Part shown: in pieces, positions 24,201 through 39,200 of the stretch
How positions within the stretch are numbered: position 1 is the stretch's first letter
Layout: each line of letters starts with the position of its first letter
Source of the DNA: Diphasiastrum complanatum
Taxonomy: Eukaryota; Streptophyta; Lycopodiopsida; Lycopodiales; Lycopodiaceae
Length of the DNA: 64,000 nt
Assembly (NCBI GenBank): GCA_029204225.1
Contig: CM055100.1
Coordinates: 28,288,649 to 28,352,648 of the forward strand
Reading direction: 5' to 3'
Translations under genes and position numbers: made by a program
The notes under the pieces: generated by a model
What the model saw: the letters and a program-made list of their open reading frames with translations, nothing else
Database searches by the model: none
Told to the model about the DNA's origin: nothing

Positions 24201-27200
24201 AGTAGATACGTCTACTGTTCTTGTAGGAAAATTATGATTCAGCTCATCTTGCTCATGCTGATTGGGCTTTTCTTGTTTGTAGATATGATGCTTCTCACAG
24301 GCATTTTTCACTCAATGTAGATGAAAAACAAGTCAATTGGTATTTTGATAGTGGAGCTTCTAGACATATAACTTCCAAGAGGAATTTATTTAGTAAGTTA
24401 GAAGCTGCCCCGTCAGGAAAGATAGTCACTTGTGCAAATAATGCTTCTTATCCAGTCAAAGGCATCGGTGAGGTAACACTCATAGTAGCTGATGGTTCTG
24501 ATTTGTGCATTTTGGATGTACTATATGTGCCAAGGATAAAGAAAAATCTGTTGTCAGTTTCCTCTTTTGCTAAGTCAGGGTATGCTGTTAACTTTGAGAA
24601 TGACAGATGCATAGTGAGGGATAGAGAGAAAAATTATGCAATAGTCACTTCTGGTACACTTGTATCGCGGCTTGTATCATTTGGATTCATACGAGAGGAG
24701 TGAACATAATGCTTGTTTAGCTATTTCTACTACTCCAACTATGCAAGAGGCAGAGTTATGGCATGCAAGGTTTGGACATGTGAACTATGGTAGCTTGATG
24801 TTGTTGCAAAAGCATCAAATGGTGTAGTATGCCTTTATGTGGAGATGCCACCCAAACATGTTTGTGAAGCATGTACATTAGGGAAAATGCATAGATATGC
24901 TTTTCCAAAAGATGGTTCGACAGGAGCTACTCCAAAATTGCAGCTCATACACAATGATGTTTGTGGTCCTACGAGGGCACCATCTTTTAATATGTACTTC
25001 TACTTTGTGACATTCATTAATGACTTTTCAAGATTTTCGTGGGTTTACCCTTTGAGAAAAAAGTCTGAAGTGTTTTTTGTTTTCAACACTTTGTTGCAAG
25101 GGTCGAAAATGAAGCTGTTTGCAAAATAAATACTCTTCGTACAGATAGGGGGGGGAAATCATGTCTAATTCTTTCAAAGATTGCTTGAATGAGAAAGGCA
25201 TTAAGCATCAATGCACATTGCCATATACACCTCAACATAATGGTGTTGCAGAAAGAAAGAACCGTTCATTGATGGAGATGGCAAGATGCATGATCAAAGG
25301 CAAGAGTTCTCATAAGTTTTGGTTGGAGGCCATTACCAAAAGTGGATCAACCACCAATGCTTAGTGGACAACAAGTTAATGTGGAAAATCAACCCATAAC
25401 ATCACATGAAATGGAAGAACCAATTCAAGAATAAAGAACAACCATGGAAGAAAGTCAAGAAATGCCTCGTTGGTTAGTGCATACATTACAGGAAAGTAAG
25501 CTTTCAGGTCCTCTACCTAGTAGGACACGGGCTGGTTCTAGACTTACTTCTGAACATACAGATCTGGCATGTATAAGCAATCTTAATGATGTTGAAGAAC
25601 CAAACTCTTACGAAGAGGCTATGGAAAATGAGCATTGGCAAGAAGCAATGCAACATGAAATTGATTCAATAAATAAAAATTGCACTTGGGATCTTGTGGG
25701 CTTACCTCATGGCAAAAAGGTAATAGGGACAAGATGGGTGTATAAAGTGAAAAGAATGTCTGATGGTACTATTGACAGGTACAAAGCTAGACTTGTGGCC
25801 AAAGGCTATGCTCAAGAGAAAGGCATACATTTTGATGAGACTTTTGCACCTACATCTCGGATGTCCACAATTAGATGCGTTGTTGCATTGGTTGCTCATT
25901 ATGACTGGAAAGTGCATCGGTTGGATATCAAAATAGCATTTCTCAATGGGGATTTGTAGGAGGAAGTATATGTGCATCAGCCCATTGGTTTTGAAGTGCT
26001 TGGTCAAGAAGACAAAGTGTGTAGGCTTTGGAAAGCTCTTTACGGTCTCAACATAGAAATAATGAACCGTTAACGGTTCAGTACGGTTCTGAGAACCGTA
26101 TGGTTCTCAGAACTTTTATGCAGGAACCGTGTGAACCGTGGAGGTAAATAATTGATTAATCAATTAATTTTTTTTTTCAGTACATAGGTCTGTGGATTAA
26201 CAGGTCTGTGTGGAATCTGGATTAACAGGTTTGTGTGAATTTGGTCCAAATCTGTGTCCAAATTAGGTCCAAATTTGTGTCTGTAATAATTTGGTAATTA
26301 AATAAATAATCAATTAATTAATAAATTAAATATTGGAACCGTACCACGGTTCAATGAACCGTGGTGCAGTTCCTTGGACCCACGGTTCTGGGAACCGTGG
26401 GTTCTATGGGTCTCAAATAGGCTCCAAGAGCATGGTATGAGAAGATACACTCATACTTGATCAGTCATGGCTTCAAGAACAGTCCAACTGCTAGCACTCT
26501 CTATGTTAAGGAGGATCATGGAGTCATTCTTGTGCTCATACTTTATGTTGATGATATTTTGCTAACTGGGAATAATGTTGAAGCTATTTCAGCTTTCAAA
26601 GCTACATTGGGTAGGTCATTTGAGATTTCGAATCTAGTTGTTTTGCATTATTTTTGGGCATTTATTCTGTGCAATCAGATGAGGGCATTACATTATTTCA
26701 ATCTAAGTACATATAGAAGCTCTTGCTTACGTTTGGATTTCAAGATCGTAGGTCTATTTCTACTCCTGTAGAAACTGGCGCTAAATTGAGCATACATGAT
26801 GGAGGAGAGCCTTATGACTTGTGTACGTATAGTCAAGCAGTTGGATGTCTCATCTATTTATGCAATACAAGACCAAATATTCAGTTTAGTGTTTCCCAAG
26901 TTAGCAGATTTATGCTCAGTCCAAGTACAAAGCATTGGCAAGCAGTGAAGTGGATCGTTTGCTATCTTTAGGGTACTCAAGATCTTGGTTTGTTCTATCG
27001 CAGGGGGGAAAGCTTGCAGCTTTATGCTTTTAGTGATTTAGACTGGGCTGGAGATTATGATACACGACAATCTACTAGTGGGAATTGTTTTTTCTTTGGA
27101 AACTCATGTATATCTTGGTTAAGTAAAAGACAACCTACTGTGGCTACTTTTATCTGTGAAGCTGAGTGCAGGGCAGTTTTCACTACTACGGTAGACTGTG

Positions 27201-30200
27201 TATGGCTGAGGAGACTATTGGGTGATCTTCATATATGTCAGCAGGCACCTACTCCGATATACACTGACAGTCAGAGTGCTATGGCTGTGGGACGTTTCAT
27301 GCTCGCACCAATCACATAGAAATACATTATCACTATGTTAGAGAAAGGTTGCAGGTTGGAGAAATTAGTCTATCTTATTGTCCTACACAGGATAATGTTG
27401 CAGATTTATTTACAAAGGCATTATCTCAAGAAAAATTTGAGATTTTTTGTAAAACTCTAGGTTTATTACCTTGTAAAGGATAATCTGCTACCTTGTACAT
27501 ATTCACACTACCACTATAGAATAAGCATATATGTAGTGTTAAGTGTGAAGTAGGGTTAGGTTTAGGGCTTAACTAGGAACATTTACCTATTATTTTTAGG
27601 AGTTTATTGTTTCTACAAGTCACTTGTTCTACTTCTCCTCTCTTGTTTCATTGTGTGAGCTTGTTTTGCTTTCTCTCTTCTCCAAAGATCCTGGTTGTGC
27701 TATTTTTGCTAACAGGGATTCATAAACGTTGGTGATTGCTCATAAACTATGGCATTGTTGAAGCAAATAAGATGTTGATGTTAATTCAAGGTCATAATGT
27801 TGCACCTTCCTTACAATTGGCGAGGCTGGTTGAGGTACAATACTGTAACTTTTTTCACCTTGTCTGTCTAATTTATGAATTGAAGTAGTCTGCTGGCCAT
27901 GGTATGAAATTGCTTGTGCCAAAGCTGATTGAAAATTCTGATGACAATAATGGCTATTGCACAACAAATGGGCTGGATTTGATTGGATAAGTGTGAACAA
28001 TGTAGTGCATATCTATGGGAAGCTAACAAGTGGGCTATCGTAAAGGTGCATCTTACATGTAGGAGAGTAAACACCAATATTGATGCTAAGAGATTCCATA
28101 CTTGTTGGTATGAATTTTGAACTTCCGTCAAGGTTGAGTTTAGTGTTCTAGCTGGTCTCACAATGACTTGGCCAAAGTTGCTTAAGCTGAGGTTAAGATT
28201 AGTTTGTATGTAGAAGAATGCATATAGTTATTTTACTACTTATGGTGATTCTCAAAATCGACATTGCTATAGCAACGATATAGACACTTCTTTTGTAGTT
28301 CTTGTTAGATGGGAATGGGAACAGCTCAAAACTCTCTAAACGCTGCACCAATGCATAAAGTGGCAATTGACCAGACTAGCACTAGGGGCATAGAAAATCA
28401 CCCAGAAGCACAAGTCAAAGGAAGGACAATACCATAGTCTTCATGCATAAAGGCAAGCAACACCACAAGCTGTCCAACCCAAAAGCCAATATGATAAACC
28501 AAGTCGGCCATCCGAAAAGTATGATAGAAACCATAGAAGAATCATAGATTTTAGTATTATGAAGCATAAATTGACAATACATAAGGCAATCTAGAATTGA
28601 CAATACATAAGGCAATCTAGCAATCTCTTACAAAGAATAGTAAAGAGCATTCCAAATGTCAATGGCTATAGCCCTATAGGCAAGAACGAAGGCAAGAGTT
28701 CTCTCACAAAGAGCCTTAGCAATACCAAATCATAGGCCGAAATGTACACAAGCCTACTTATACTCCTTGAAGATCCCTAAAAGTAGGATTCGAAAAAGTT
28801 GGGGGACCTTCCTAAATATAAATGCATTCAAAAAGGCTTCTAGGCCTATACATGAATAAAAAGTGCTTTTGGCCAACAAATGAATAACAGAGCTATATAT
28901 GTGTAAGAAAAGTATAGCAAGGCAAATAAAATGAGACAAGTTCCTAACTATAAGTGCATGGTAGTATTGGGAACAAATATCTTGGAAGAAAGATTCCAAC
29001 GAACCCATACTTGTGCTATAATGTTTGATAGCTGAATGGAAATTATGGCAAAGCAAGTAGGCCCCTCTTGTATATGTAAGCATTATGAAAGTAAACCGCA
29101 AAAAGGATATAAGGGAGCCCAATAGGTGTGACAAAGATGATACTTGACTAGGATTGCCATCCCAAGCAAGAAACTGCTACAGTGGCTCTTCTCCAATAAG
29201 AGCAAGTATCATAGAAAGAGCACTAAAGACATCAGGATCTGCTAATAGAGGTATAGGCTAGCAGCAATGTTGGAAACAAGATAAGGCCACTGCTTCACAA
29301 TGATCCCAAGCAAGTTGGAGCAATCAAGCATGCCAAATAGCTATAGGTATCAGTGGAGGTGGAGAGGTACCAATGTCCCAAGCTACCCGTAGAAACCAAA
29401 TGTGTCGGCCACCAACAAAAAGAACATAAGCAAACAAATCCTAGGCTAGGCATTTCGACCAAGAATGTCGTGAAGCAACAACGAGGAACTCGAAAAAGGA
29501 AAATTATGAATATCATCGTTGCCAAGTTGTCAACTATGTGTTAGATACAGCCAAACAAATCGTAACATCATAGAAGCATACTCACAGATGTCTATGGAGC
29601 CATAGTATCTCAGAACATATCGAGGAGGAAACACTCGGTGGGGGCATGGAGCGTAACCTTGAAAACAATGCAAAGTTGCTTGTGCCAAAAAAAAACCAAA
29701 CGGTCGTACTGGACCGTGCATATGTGGAGCAAAAAATAGAGCAGTATCAGACTCATCAATAACATAGATGCTCTGCATTCTAGAACGTAGAGTTCCGATC
29801 ATGTTTCGGAACGCTCGTTCTGGAGTTGAAGTCATCACGTGCAAGTGAACATTCTATATTTATCTAAGCACTACACTATACTAAGAAGTAAATCATGTTA
29901 AATACAAGATGAATCACTATTTTCTAGTTACATTTAACATTTTTTTGTGAAACAATTGACATTATTAGGCTTATTCTTTCCTGGGAACCCTGAAAAAAAA
30001 AAAGTTCCGACCTAGTACCTTTCGGAACGAACAGTACGGTACGTACAATACATTCCGACCAAAGAGGTGTTAGAAATCAATGTCTATTCTACCCCTAATG
30101 TTTCTAGGCCATGCCTGCGTGCGGGCCTATGCTTTTCTTAGGTTAGTCAATCCTATGTATGTAGTAAGGCATCGGAGAGCTATAATATGGCTCAAATTTT

Positions 30201-33200
30201 GTCTTAGTAATTAGTTGGATTTTTACTTGATATAGGTACTAGATTTAGGAATGTGCCTTTTGCTTTAGAGTTACTTAAGATAAGACTAGGAGATTATCAG
30301 GGGCGAGCTTCAACATTGTTGATATATCTGAGTTATCTTATTTTTTTCTATTAATTCATGGTTGTGTGTGTATAAGATTTACTCGCTTTTCTCTTAAATT
30401 ATTTCCATAATTCTAATAAGAGGCCCTTAATGTAACCTTCTAAATATTAGGGCAACTTGGGGTATTTGGGTCGCATAAGGACATGCCCTCAATGGTAGTG
30501 GCCTATTTCCGAAGCGTACAGAGTTAGGGGCTAGTTCTAGTATATAACTCTCCCCTACTTAAAAAATATTGTCCTCAATGTTGGCTCCAAGTAGTAGCTT
30601 TGGTAATGGCCAATCATAAGAACTATCTCAACGAAAATGCATGCACCAATGGAAATATTGAAGGAGAGGACCCAAATCGTCGCAAGAAGTATTCCAAAAG
30701 TAACATACAAAAACTCTCTAAGTTCAGTAAGTACATCAATTATAAAATAGGGCCGTCGATGGGGAATATAAAACTGAAACCCAAATAAACATAAAGTAAA
30801 TACTATAAGCCGATGCAGATGCACAAAGGAATCTAAGAGGAACCTCTCTCAAGATACTTTGATAGCCCCGGAATGCCAGAAGAAAAGGTTGACGTGCAAG
30901 ACCCCAATAACTAGCATATTTAGAACCAGCCGAATAGCCCAAAAATACCATAGGAAAAGGATAACTCAACAACCATAACAACGACTTGGGAACATTGGTA
31001 GAGACCAAGAATGCCAGGGAACTTGAAGCAGAAGTACAACATCTTCACAAATGGTAACTAGAAGGTCCTATGCAAGAAGAACTGAAGAACTATCTGGCAT
31101 ATGTAGATCTACTTGAGGAGCAACCATAGGACCAGAAACAATACCACAATAAGGAGGATAAGCTTCAGCATTGGTATCAAGGCACTTAGGAGCAACAGTG
31201 AAGCACTCAGTTTCAGCAGGAAAGCATGCAAATTGAGCATCAACATGTACGTGTAGCTATGGATTAAAATTAGTAGCAAAGCACTCAAGAGCAAGAGCAA
31301 GGCACTCAGCATCAACAACAAAGCATACAACAACATCAGCAACAACATCAGAACACGCTATATTAGTATCAAGGCATTCGAGATTCAGCATCAACCTGTA
31401 GATGTGTCTCAAACTTTCTATGTGAGACAATGACTATCGCATGTAACTTAGGTTAGCCTCCTTGACAACAAGATTGAATGTCGTTCATGGAAGGAAGCAT
31501 GCAACGTGACTCAGAAATACACTCAGGAGTATCACTCTCAATATTTATGATATCACTTTGATCAACTTCAAACTCACGCTGTGATACTATGGCATCATGC
31601 GATACTGCCTCACAAGAAAACTCAACCTTCCCCGCAGGGTCCTTACAAAATGACTCAAAAGGACACTCCTCAACAACACTTGTAGTTGCTATGGCATGTT
31701 CATGTGCAGAAGGACCGTCATCAATTGCATGGTCAAAATGGATGATGCTACTTTGCCGAATAGAAATAAGATCATGGAGAGTCAAAAAACAATAGAGATG
31801 CGAGATCACAAGCTATAGTAAAAAGTGTGCAGGCACAATTTTTTTTCAAAAGTTCTAAAGGTAATTGAGTAACTGGAATAAGAGCAACGATGAAACACAA
31901 TGGATCGCTAGTAGGGTGTGGAATAAGCCAACCCCAGGAGTTCCTTAGTATGCAGGCACCTGCTCGCGTTGTAGAGGATCATGCTGCAAAAAAAAGATCA
32001 GAAGTTTTCTTTTCAAATGTTAATAGACTTGGGCGTAACCTACATAACGATTGCCATGACAATCACTAATGAGGGCATAAAATCTATTCATTGCTACTTG
32101 GCACTATCTTGCATCACCCCTTTTTGTTTTACCTTTTCAATTGTCCACATTAAGGTCTATATTTAATTTGATGCGAACTCACTATACCTACAGTTTCCTC
32201 AATAGGAGATTACATCTTGTTGTCTTTTTATCATAATAATACTTAGTAGCCAACTGCTACAAAATTTACCCACACAAGAATGAGTGGAAGTTTTTTTGGA
32301 AGGAAAATTTGCTCAAAAGATGTCAGGACTATGAAGATGATCATCAAAGTTCTCCTTTGATATCCTTTTGAATAAGAAATTTTATCAACTCTATAGGCTA
32401 AATTGGTTTTGTTTGTCAAAGCTCATTATGGCCTTATCCTATAGTAGGTTTTAAAGTTACCTTGGAAGCCTTTGAAATTTGAGTTTAGTCAGGCCTTTGA
32501 TTTTATCTTGTTGTTAGGGTTAATTAGAGACTTAAGACATGTAGTGGCAACTTTTTTGTGTGTTTCATTTAGGTGTGGCTTAAGTGGACATTATTATTTC
32601 AAGGGTGTTGTTCTTATACAAGTTAAATAATGTAGACAAAATGGCAAGTTAAACTTGTCTAAAGTTTGAGCTTTTTGGAGTATATGAAGAACTTAATCAT
32701 TGTGTACCTTAGTTTTTGTTCTTTTTATGCAGCTTGATCGTGATAATGTCACGGAAGTAAGGCGTGCTTGCAATGTTGGTTTACTACCTGTACGATCTTT
32801 GACCTTCTCTAAATTTTCCATTAATTGGAGTTTCGTTTACAGAACCCATTTTTTTTTTTTTTTTTTTCAGTTTAAAAATCTTGTAGTACAAGTGAAGGCT
32901 ATCTTTTACAATCCTATGAATTAAGAAATGCGTGTTAGCCAATCATAAAAGGTTGTGGTTTTGTCATTCTTGTGTTTAAATTGATACACATGATTGCAAA
33001 AAGAAAAATTTATTGAAAAAGCTGCTTTGTGTTTGATTGTGTAATAGGTACATATCTTAATTGCATGAAGAAGTAAATTGGGAGGTGTTTCCTCAAGTAA
33101 CAAGCTTGTGGTATTTGTAGTTTGACCTCTAGAGGCTTCCAATTACCTCTCTTAATGACACTTAGCATAATCAATCCTCCTCTTGTTAGTTTTCGGTGCA

Positions 33201-36200
33201 AAACTTAGAGACATTTTAATAATGCAATGCATATAAATGATAACTTACAAAACTCAAACTCAATAGATCATCGCATGCATTACGTAGATTAGAGTGGTTG
33301 ATTAAGGACTCTTTCAAAGAGGGGATTGTAGTAGGGATTCTGAGCAATAGAATGGCACTAGTAGAGTGAATACGAACATTCACACTATGAAGATTGTAGT
33401 ATTTAAAAACTTGAAACTCTCAAGATAGAGCTAAAGACACTTTTTATAATTGAAGGCTTTTATGCCATCTAGAAAATAGTTTGTTGCTAGAACCTGAAAG
33501 GAATCTTATTATAGTCTTCATGCTTTTTCATGTGAAACTTAATGCTCTTTAAAATGTCTCATGTATCAGCAATACTAGTTACCACCAACTATTTAGATAC
33601 TTCTAGGGGCTTTGTAATTTTTAAAGGAATAGCCTTACATGAATAAGGAAAAGTTCCTTTGGACTTCGCTTATGACTTTAAAAATCTCTTTCATGAATGG
33701 ATGCTTATGTAAGATACTATGATGTGGCTTGGCATTTGCAAGTATTATAAATATGTCCTCTAAGCACACATGCAAGAATAGATCAAATATACTAAGACCT
33801 AACCATGAACAGTGATGTGCACGTACTACAACAATGCCTCAGAAGAGAAGCCATGGCCAAGAATGAGAACTCAAGACAAGGCATTGGAAAGGAACCACTT
33901 TGTGACCACATGAAAAGAATGGTCCTTGTGACCATAAGAAAGGAACAGTTTCTAGTGACTGCAGTACTATGACCAAAATGGTCCAAGTGATCACTTGAGG
34001 TAATCATATCACGGAGTAGATCAACCCTTTGATGCTTCACTTATGTCTAGCAGCCTCAAATGTCTTGCCATATTATATGGCAACCTTGATATCCTTGTCA
34101 CGGGCTATGGCATCCTTGATAAGCATTGCTAAAGAATTAGCACTATGCAATCAAAAGATGGCACGTGCATTAACCGTTAATGTCAAAGTTTAGAACCCAA
34201 TCATGGGTAGGAGTGCACACCTTGAACAATCAATTAGAACCTTATGCAAACTAAGGTTCAAACTTCATGCTTAGGAATGCAACAAACGTTAAGGTGACAA
34301 TACCACATGCATGCATAAAAAAGAATAGTAACATATACTTGGGGCGCATAGTGACAATACCACATGTATGCATCAAAAAGACTAGTAATATTTACTTTAG
34401 GCGCATAGTGACATGTAGAGTTTTTACTTGCCCAGTCACTTGTCCCACTGCTCCACCACTTCATGCCACCTAGGATGGGCTCTTTTCCACTCCATATATG
34501 GTGGCACCCAGCCCATTATTTCTCTTTCCTTTCTCTTGCTTAATGTTATTATTTGATTTTGTGAATAGGGAGCTTGTGTGTAGCTTGGGAGCTTGGATCT
34601 TTTGGAAAACCCCAATTAATGAGATTGGATCTAAACCCCCTCCCCCCCCATTGGAACTTGGATCCTTTCCATAGGGGAGTGACACACCTGGCATCTCCAT
34701 CAATGCCCTTGGGTACTCATGAGTACATCAAACATGTATAGAGCCTATCTTGATCGAGCCTAGCATAGCCTGGCATGGTCAGTTCAGGTTCAAATCCGAC
34801 TTCTATTGGCTTCACTCTCTCTCTCATATTATTATGCACATACTCTCATTTCAGCATTTATCTTAGTTTGTACTAGATGTTCTTTATTACATCTTCGGAG
34901 ATGTTTTATGCACTCCCATTGTTACCACATACTTGACATGTATTTCATTAGTCTTATATGCCTTTTGGCATGGAAAAGACATTAGTAAGGCTTTCTTTCT
35001 TTCTTTCCTGCATCCCAGATGTAATCTCTCATAAACACCCAATGGCATTCACAGGTCAGCCAGCGAGGAACAGCTGCATTTTTCTGCCCTCTTCCTGCCA
35101 GTGAGCAGCAGCTTACTGCACTGCATTCACGCAAGATCCTCTGTCAACTCGCATGAAGCATAGATCGAAGTTCGTGCCACAGCTTCAACTAAATTTACTA
35201 GAAATCCGAGTTCAGGAACAATGAAGCATACATCAATTGGTTTGCTTTCTGTGGCAGAAGTCTGGGAAAAAAATGTCCGCCTAGCTCCAATCGGAAACTT
35301 GCCCTAGCTCTGCCCACGGCGAGCCTAGCTGGAAATCTGCCCTCAGAGCTACAGATTTCTAAGGGAAGTTCTTATCAAAGAACATGGCCCACAGAAGTAG
35401 AAACATTGTTGCAAATTCCCACGCTGAAGCAGGTTGCTATCAGAGATAAATCTTGATGTTCTTAGCTTTCTTGATTGCTTCAATAGGGACGCATGCGAGA
35501 TTCTTGAGAATATGTGGGTTTTGGAAAGAGGATTACCAGGATTACTGTTTCCTTCCATGCTTACTCGGTGCGTTTTGCATTAAGGTTTGAGTGATAGCCT
35601 AAAGCATCCAATTATGAGTTTAACAAACTTTCAATCCTAGTCAATCATCTTATGCTATCCATTATGGCAAAAGTATCATCTGCCATCCAGAAAGAAACCT
35701 ATCTTGTTAGAGATTTCTGTAGCAAACTGAAAACTAGAAGTTTCAGGCTCAAACCTTATAGCAGTTAGTTTTTATTGGCTCTGTTTAAACTATGAATAGT
35801 TGCAAAGTTGCAAACATACCAGCTGCATACTTTGGAAAAAAAGAAAAATTAATATGCATAAAGAAATCACATCACATAACCATCATTCCAACAATGCTCA
35901 TCATAAAGGGGTATAGTTGGGGAGAAACCCCCCCCCTCCCCCCGGGCCAAAAGTTGACTTCAGATTGCTGAATATGAAAATTCAGTTTGATGTATTTTCA
36001 GCTTTTTAACCTTAACATGTATATGGCTCATTGAGGCCTTATTGATGGAGTGTGTTGCAAAATGGCAACCTATGTCGATGCACGAGTTTCCCACAATATG
36101 ATTTTGTACATGCGAGTTTCAAGTTAATAGAATGACTTCCTATTTTGGAGTCTTTGGTTACTAGAGAACCTTTGTCAGTTTTATCATTGGTATCAGAGCC

Positions 36201-39200
36201 CGGTGTGGTTCAAAGGTGTAGAGTGTCATGGCCCTAAATATTTGGTTTGGACCTTTAGGGTGTACCTTGGACATAGGGGATGGACCTAATTTTGGTAATA
36301 GCTGAATAGGACCATGTGGACTGGCGACCACACACATGCGTTATTAGCATGTGTATTGCACGCATGCCTTGGGTGTGGATGTGCATATACTATGCTTTTG
36401 CATGGGAACTAGCTATTATTTGTAAAGGGTCTTACCACATGCAATAGACATGCATGGGAGGTTGGCATGATCAATTAGATTGTTTCCATCTGGATTCCAT
36501 GCATGGACAGGTAGGGTGGTCTCTCTACTCTACATAAACACCAGAGTCTTACAGCCAGATGTCGTCGATTGGAAAGCGCTTCTATCAATCGGTTTTGCCT
36601 ATCGCCTGGTTGCTCGTGGGCTAGATCTGTATTCATCTAGGATTGATTGAGTCAGTTTGGGTCTACTGCCGTTCTCTTCCCATTCCTTTGGTGCTTCTAT
36701 TTGGTGTAGATCCTTTGAAGGGTGTTTCACTGGTATAAGAGCCCGAGCCAAATCAAAGAGAAGCAGTTCTACAAGAACGAGTCAAGAGAATTCATCACTT
36801 CTGCTTGGTATTGGCAGTTGAGGAATCGATTTGGAGATTGAGGTGTAGTCTAACCCTTGATTTCGGTTTGGTTGATTCGGCTTTTCATGCCTTAATTGAT
36901 TGGTGATGATTTTTGGCTTGGGGTTTCGTAGACTAGCAAGGGTCATGGAATTGAATGGTGAATCATGTTTTCTGGATTACCAAAAAGTTCAATTGGCATG
37001 TATTTTTTGTTTTAGTGTTCTTGCTAGGTAACTAGTTTTTTCATGCCATCTGTGACGGAAATCAATCAAGGAACTTTGCTAGTGGGAATAGATTCTTGCT
37101 TATTGCTAGCAAGTATGTTTACCTGAGAATGCTGTGAGCCATGGATTGAAATCAAACTATGCAGTCATGTGCCAGTTTGCAACACATGGACATCATGCCA
37201 CCATAAAAAGTGATTAATATGAAACTATATTGAGATCAGATTCTTTTTTTCTATAAACTGCATTAGATTCAAAATAATATGAAAAATCATAACTGCAAAA
37301 GTTAGAAATGCAGAGCCCCTTTGCATGCGCTACAATGAGTGAAGAGGACCAGAATAAAAGCAATGCCTGGCAATGTTAAGAATAAGAGTTCATGTCACAT
37401 GTGAGATAAAAGAGGAACTAGTTTAGTTATAAGCTTAAAAGATTTAGGAAAGCCAGGTTTTTTAGAATTCCTAATTTTTTCAGCTTTGGTCAAACTCATT
37501 TCTAGTTCAGATCTTCACATTCTTTACTCTGATACAAGCCTATAACACTTAACTGGTTCGTTGCTTATGCACCGCTTGGTGGTCTAGCAGCTGTAATTAA
37601 AATTCGCCTCCCTCTCTTGCTGCATCCACTGGCAACAGTTTAGGCGTCTAGGGGCTGGTGCCTTCATTGTAACAGCCTCCTATGTGGTGTTATTGGGTGG
37701 GTGCTTGTCCGTCAACTTCCTACTCAGATTCTGGGTAACACTATTGCTTCACCATTGGCTGCACTGTCAAGTAAGCTAGGAAACAGTGCTTGAACGTTTT
37801 GGACTTCTTGCATGCAATTGAGGCTTTGACTTTTTTGCTTACTATTGTTGTGCCTTGCTAATCCTCCACTTTGTGAATTACCTCTAGAGTAACATAATAG
37901 TTCCACCACTTTGTCCATTTGTCGCTGCACTTTTCTCCTTCTCTCATGTTTTGCTATTATTTGATTGACATTTTTAATAAGTATCCAACTATGAGTAGTT
38001 ACTTCTTGGATTCCATTATGAATTTGTAATCCGCTGGTTTCTACTTTTTTGTGATTCAATATTTAGCTATCCATATTGAAGGCAAACTGATATGCAAACA
38101 CTCATAAGCTTTTTGAATGAAACATTTGCTTTGTACACCAATCCAAAAAAAGTTGAGTATGGTACTTTTTGCCTGACCCTCTCCTAACATCCAATTAGTG
38201 ACTTTTGAGCATTGTTGAACACTGTTAACAGTAAGCTTATTTCCAACTTTCATTGTCTATCAACCAGTAATAGAGCTAACATTACATTCATTATTTTACA
38301 TGCACCAATATACAAACATCTTCTTTCTTTTGGTGTTGTTTCTTCTACAAAGCTCATGCAAAACATTCATTGATCAGGTCTTGCATGGTGATGCAGTGCT
38401 TGACAGTCAGCAGGTGCAATTTCTTGTCAAACGAGTATAGCAAACCAGTGAATTTTCACTGCTGAATCTTTACTGATGTTATTGCTTTTCAGTATGGGGA
38501 AGTTGACTCATGCTTATGTTTTCAATCTTGATCAATTGTGCTTGCTTTGTTTTGGCTAAGACAGCATGATATAAAATTATTTGCATGATCCGGAATTTCT
38601 TAAAGCTTTCCTTAGGAGTTGAGGAGTACGAGATTTCAGAAAAGCACATTGAAATATTTATTGTATCTCCTAGTTGCTTGGTTACCCTATATCTGAAATT
38701 CATTTTGGTACTGTGTTTGATCTCTTTGCATGATATCTCACATGTGTGTGTGTATATTTTTTTAGGGCTGCTCGATATTGAGTGGAGATGTCATCATTCG
38801 CAGACTTGCAGAAGCTTTTCAGCCGAACTATGTGGTATTTCTTGTATCCAGATTTTCTTTTTCTAAGTTCCTTTGGTCTTTCATTTTTAAATTAGAGAAA
38901 TTTGTGGTGCTCACTTATATCCTTTTCAATCAAATTCTTGTGCTCAAACTTGTCGAGTATTGTTGCGTTTTATTGTCCAATCAGCTTGTGAGGGTACAAT
39001 GCAAGAGCTTTTAAACACCTGCTCTGCGGATGAGACTAGCTACCAGCGAGCTGAAAGTAATGAGTGATCGTACTAGTGGAGCGTGATGTAGGCTGGTGGG
39101 AAGCATGTGAAGACCTGATAATATTGGATCTAGCAGAAGCATGTGACTGACTGTGATCCATATCTGGGAGCGTAGGTAGAAGTGAAGCTCGTAGAGTATA

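Larger units (their letters stand above)
23317..27483 (+). mobile_element. Ty1/copia retrotransposon, degenerate
   Basis: All copia domains appear in order on the + strand: gag (23317-24185), protease, integrase, reverse transcriptase and RNase H, ending [14 protein letters not shown] near 27440. Multiple stops, frameshifts, a deletion between integrase and RT (about 25365) and a 352-bp MITE insertion break the polyprotein, so it cannot be autonomous. It lies in IPK intron 5 in the gene's orientation. LTRs are not resolved. A TGTTAAGTGTGAAG start at 27538 might be the 3' LTR, but no 5' partner was found. Confidence 0.93.

Noticed and set aside
31109-31348. Leu-rich membrane-like open frame
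   Set aside because: Low-complexity trinucleotide-like DNA; the hydrophobic run is a frame artefact without start context or homology.
33790-34045. 82-codon minus open frame in IPK intron 6
   Set aside because: No recognisable domain, no splice or promoter support, and composition like the surrounding intron.
34770-34800. tRNA B-box-like GGTTCAAATCC suggesting a tRNA-derived SINE
   Set aside because: The flanking bases match LINE coding sequence ([10 protein letters not shown] region of the copy near 44900), and no A box is present at the right distance.
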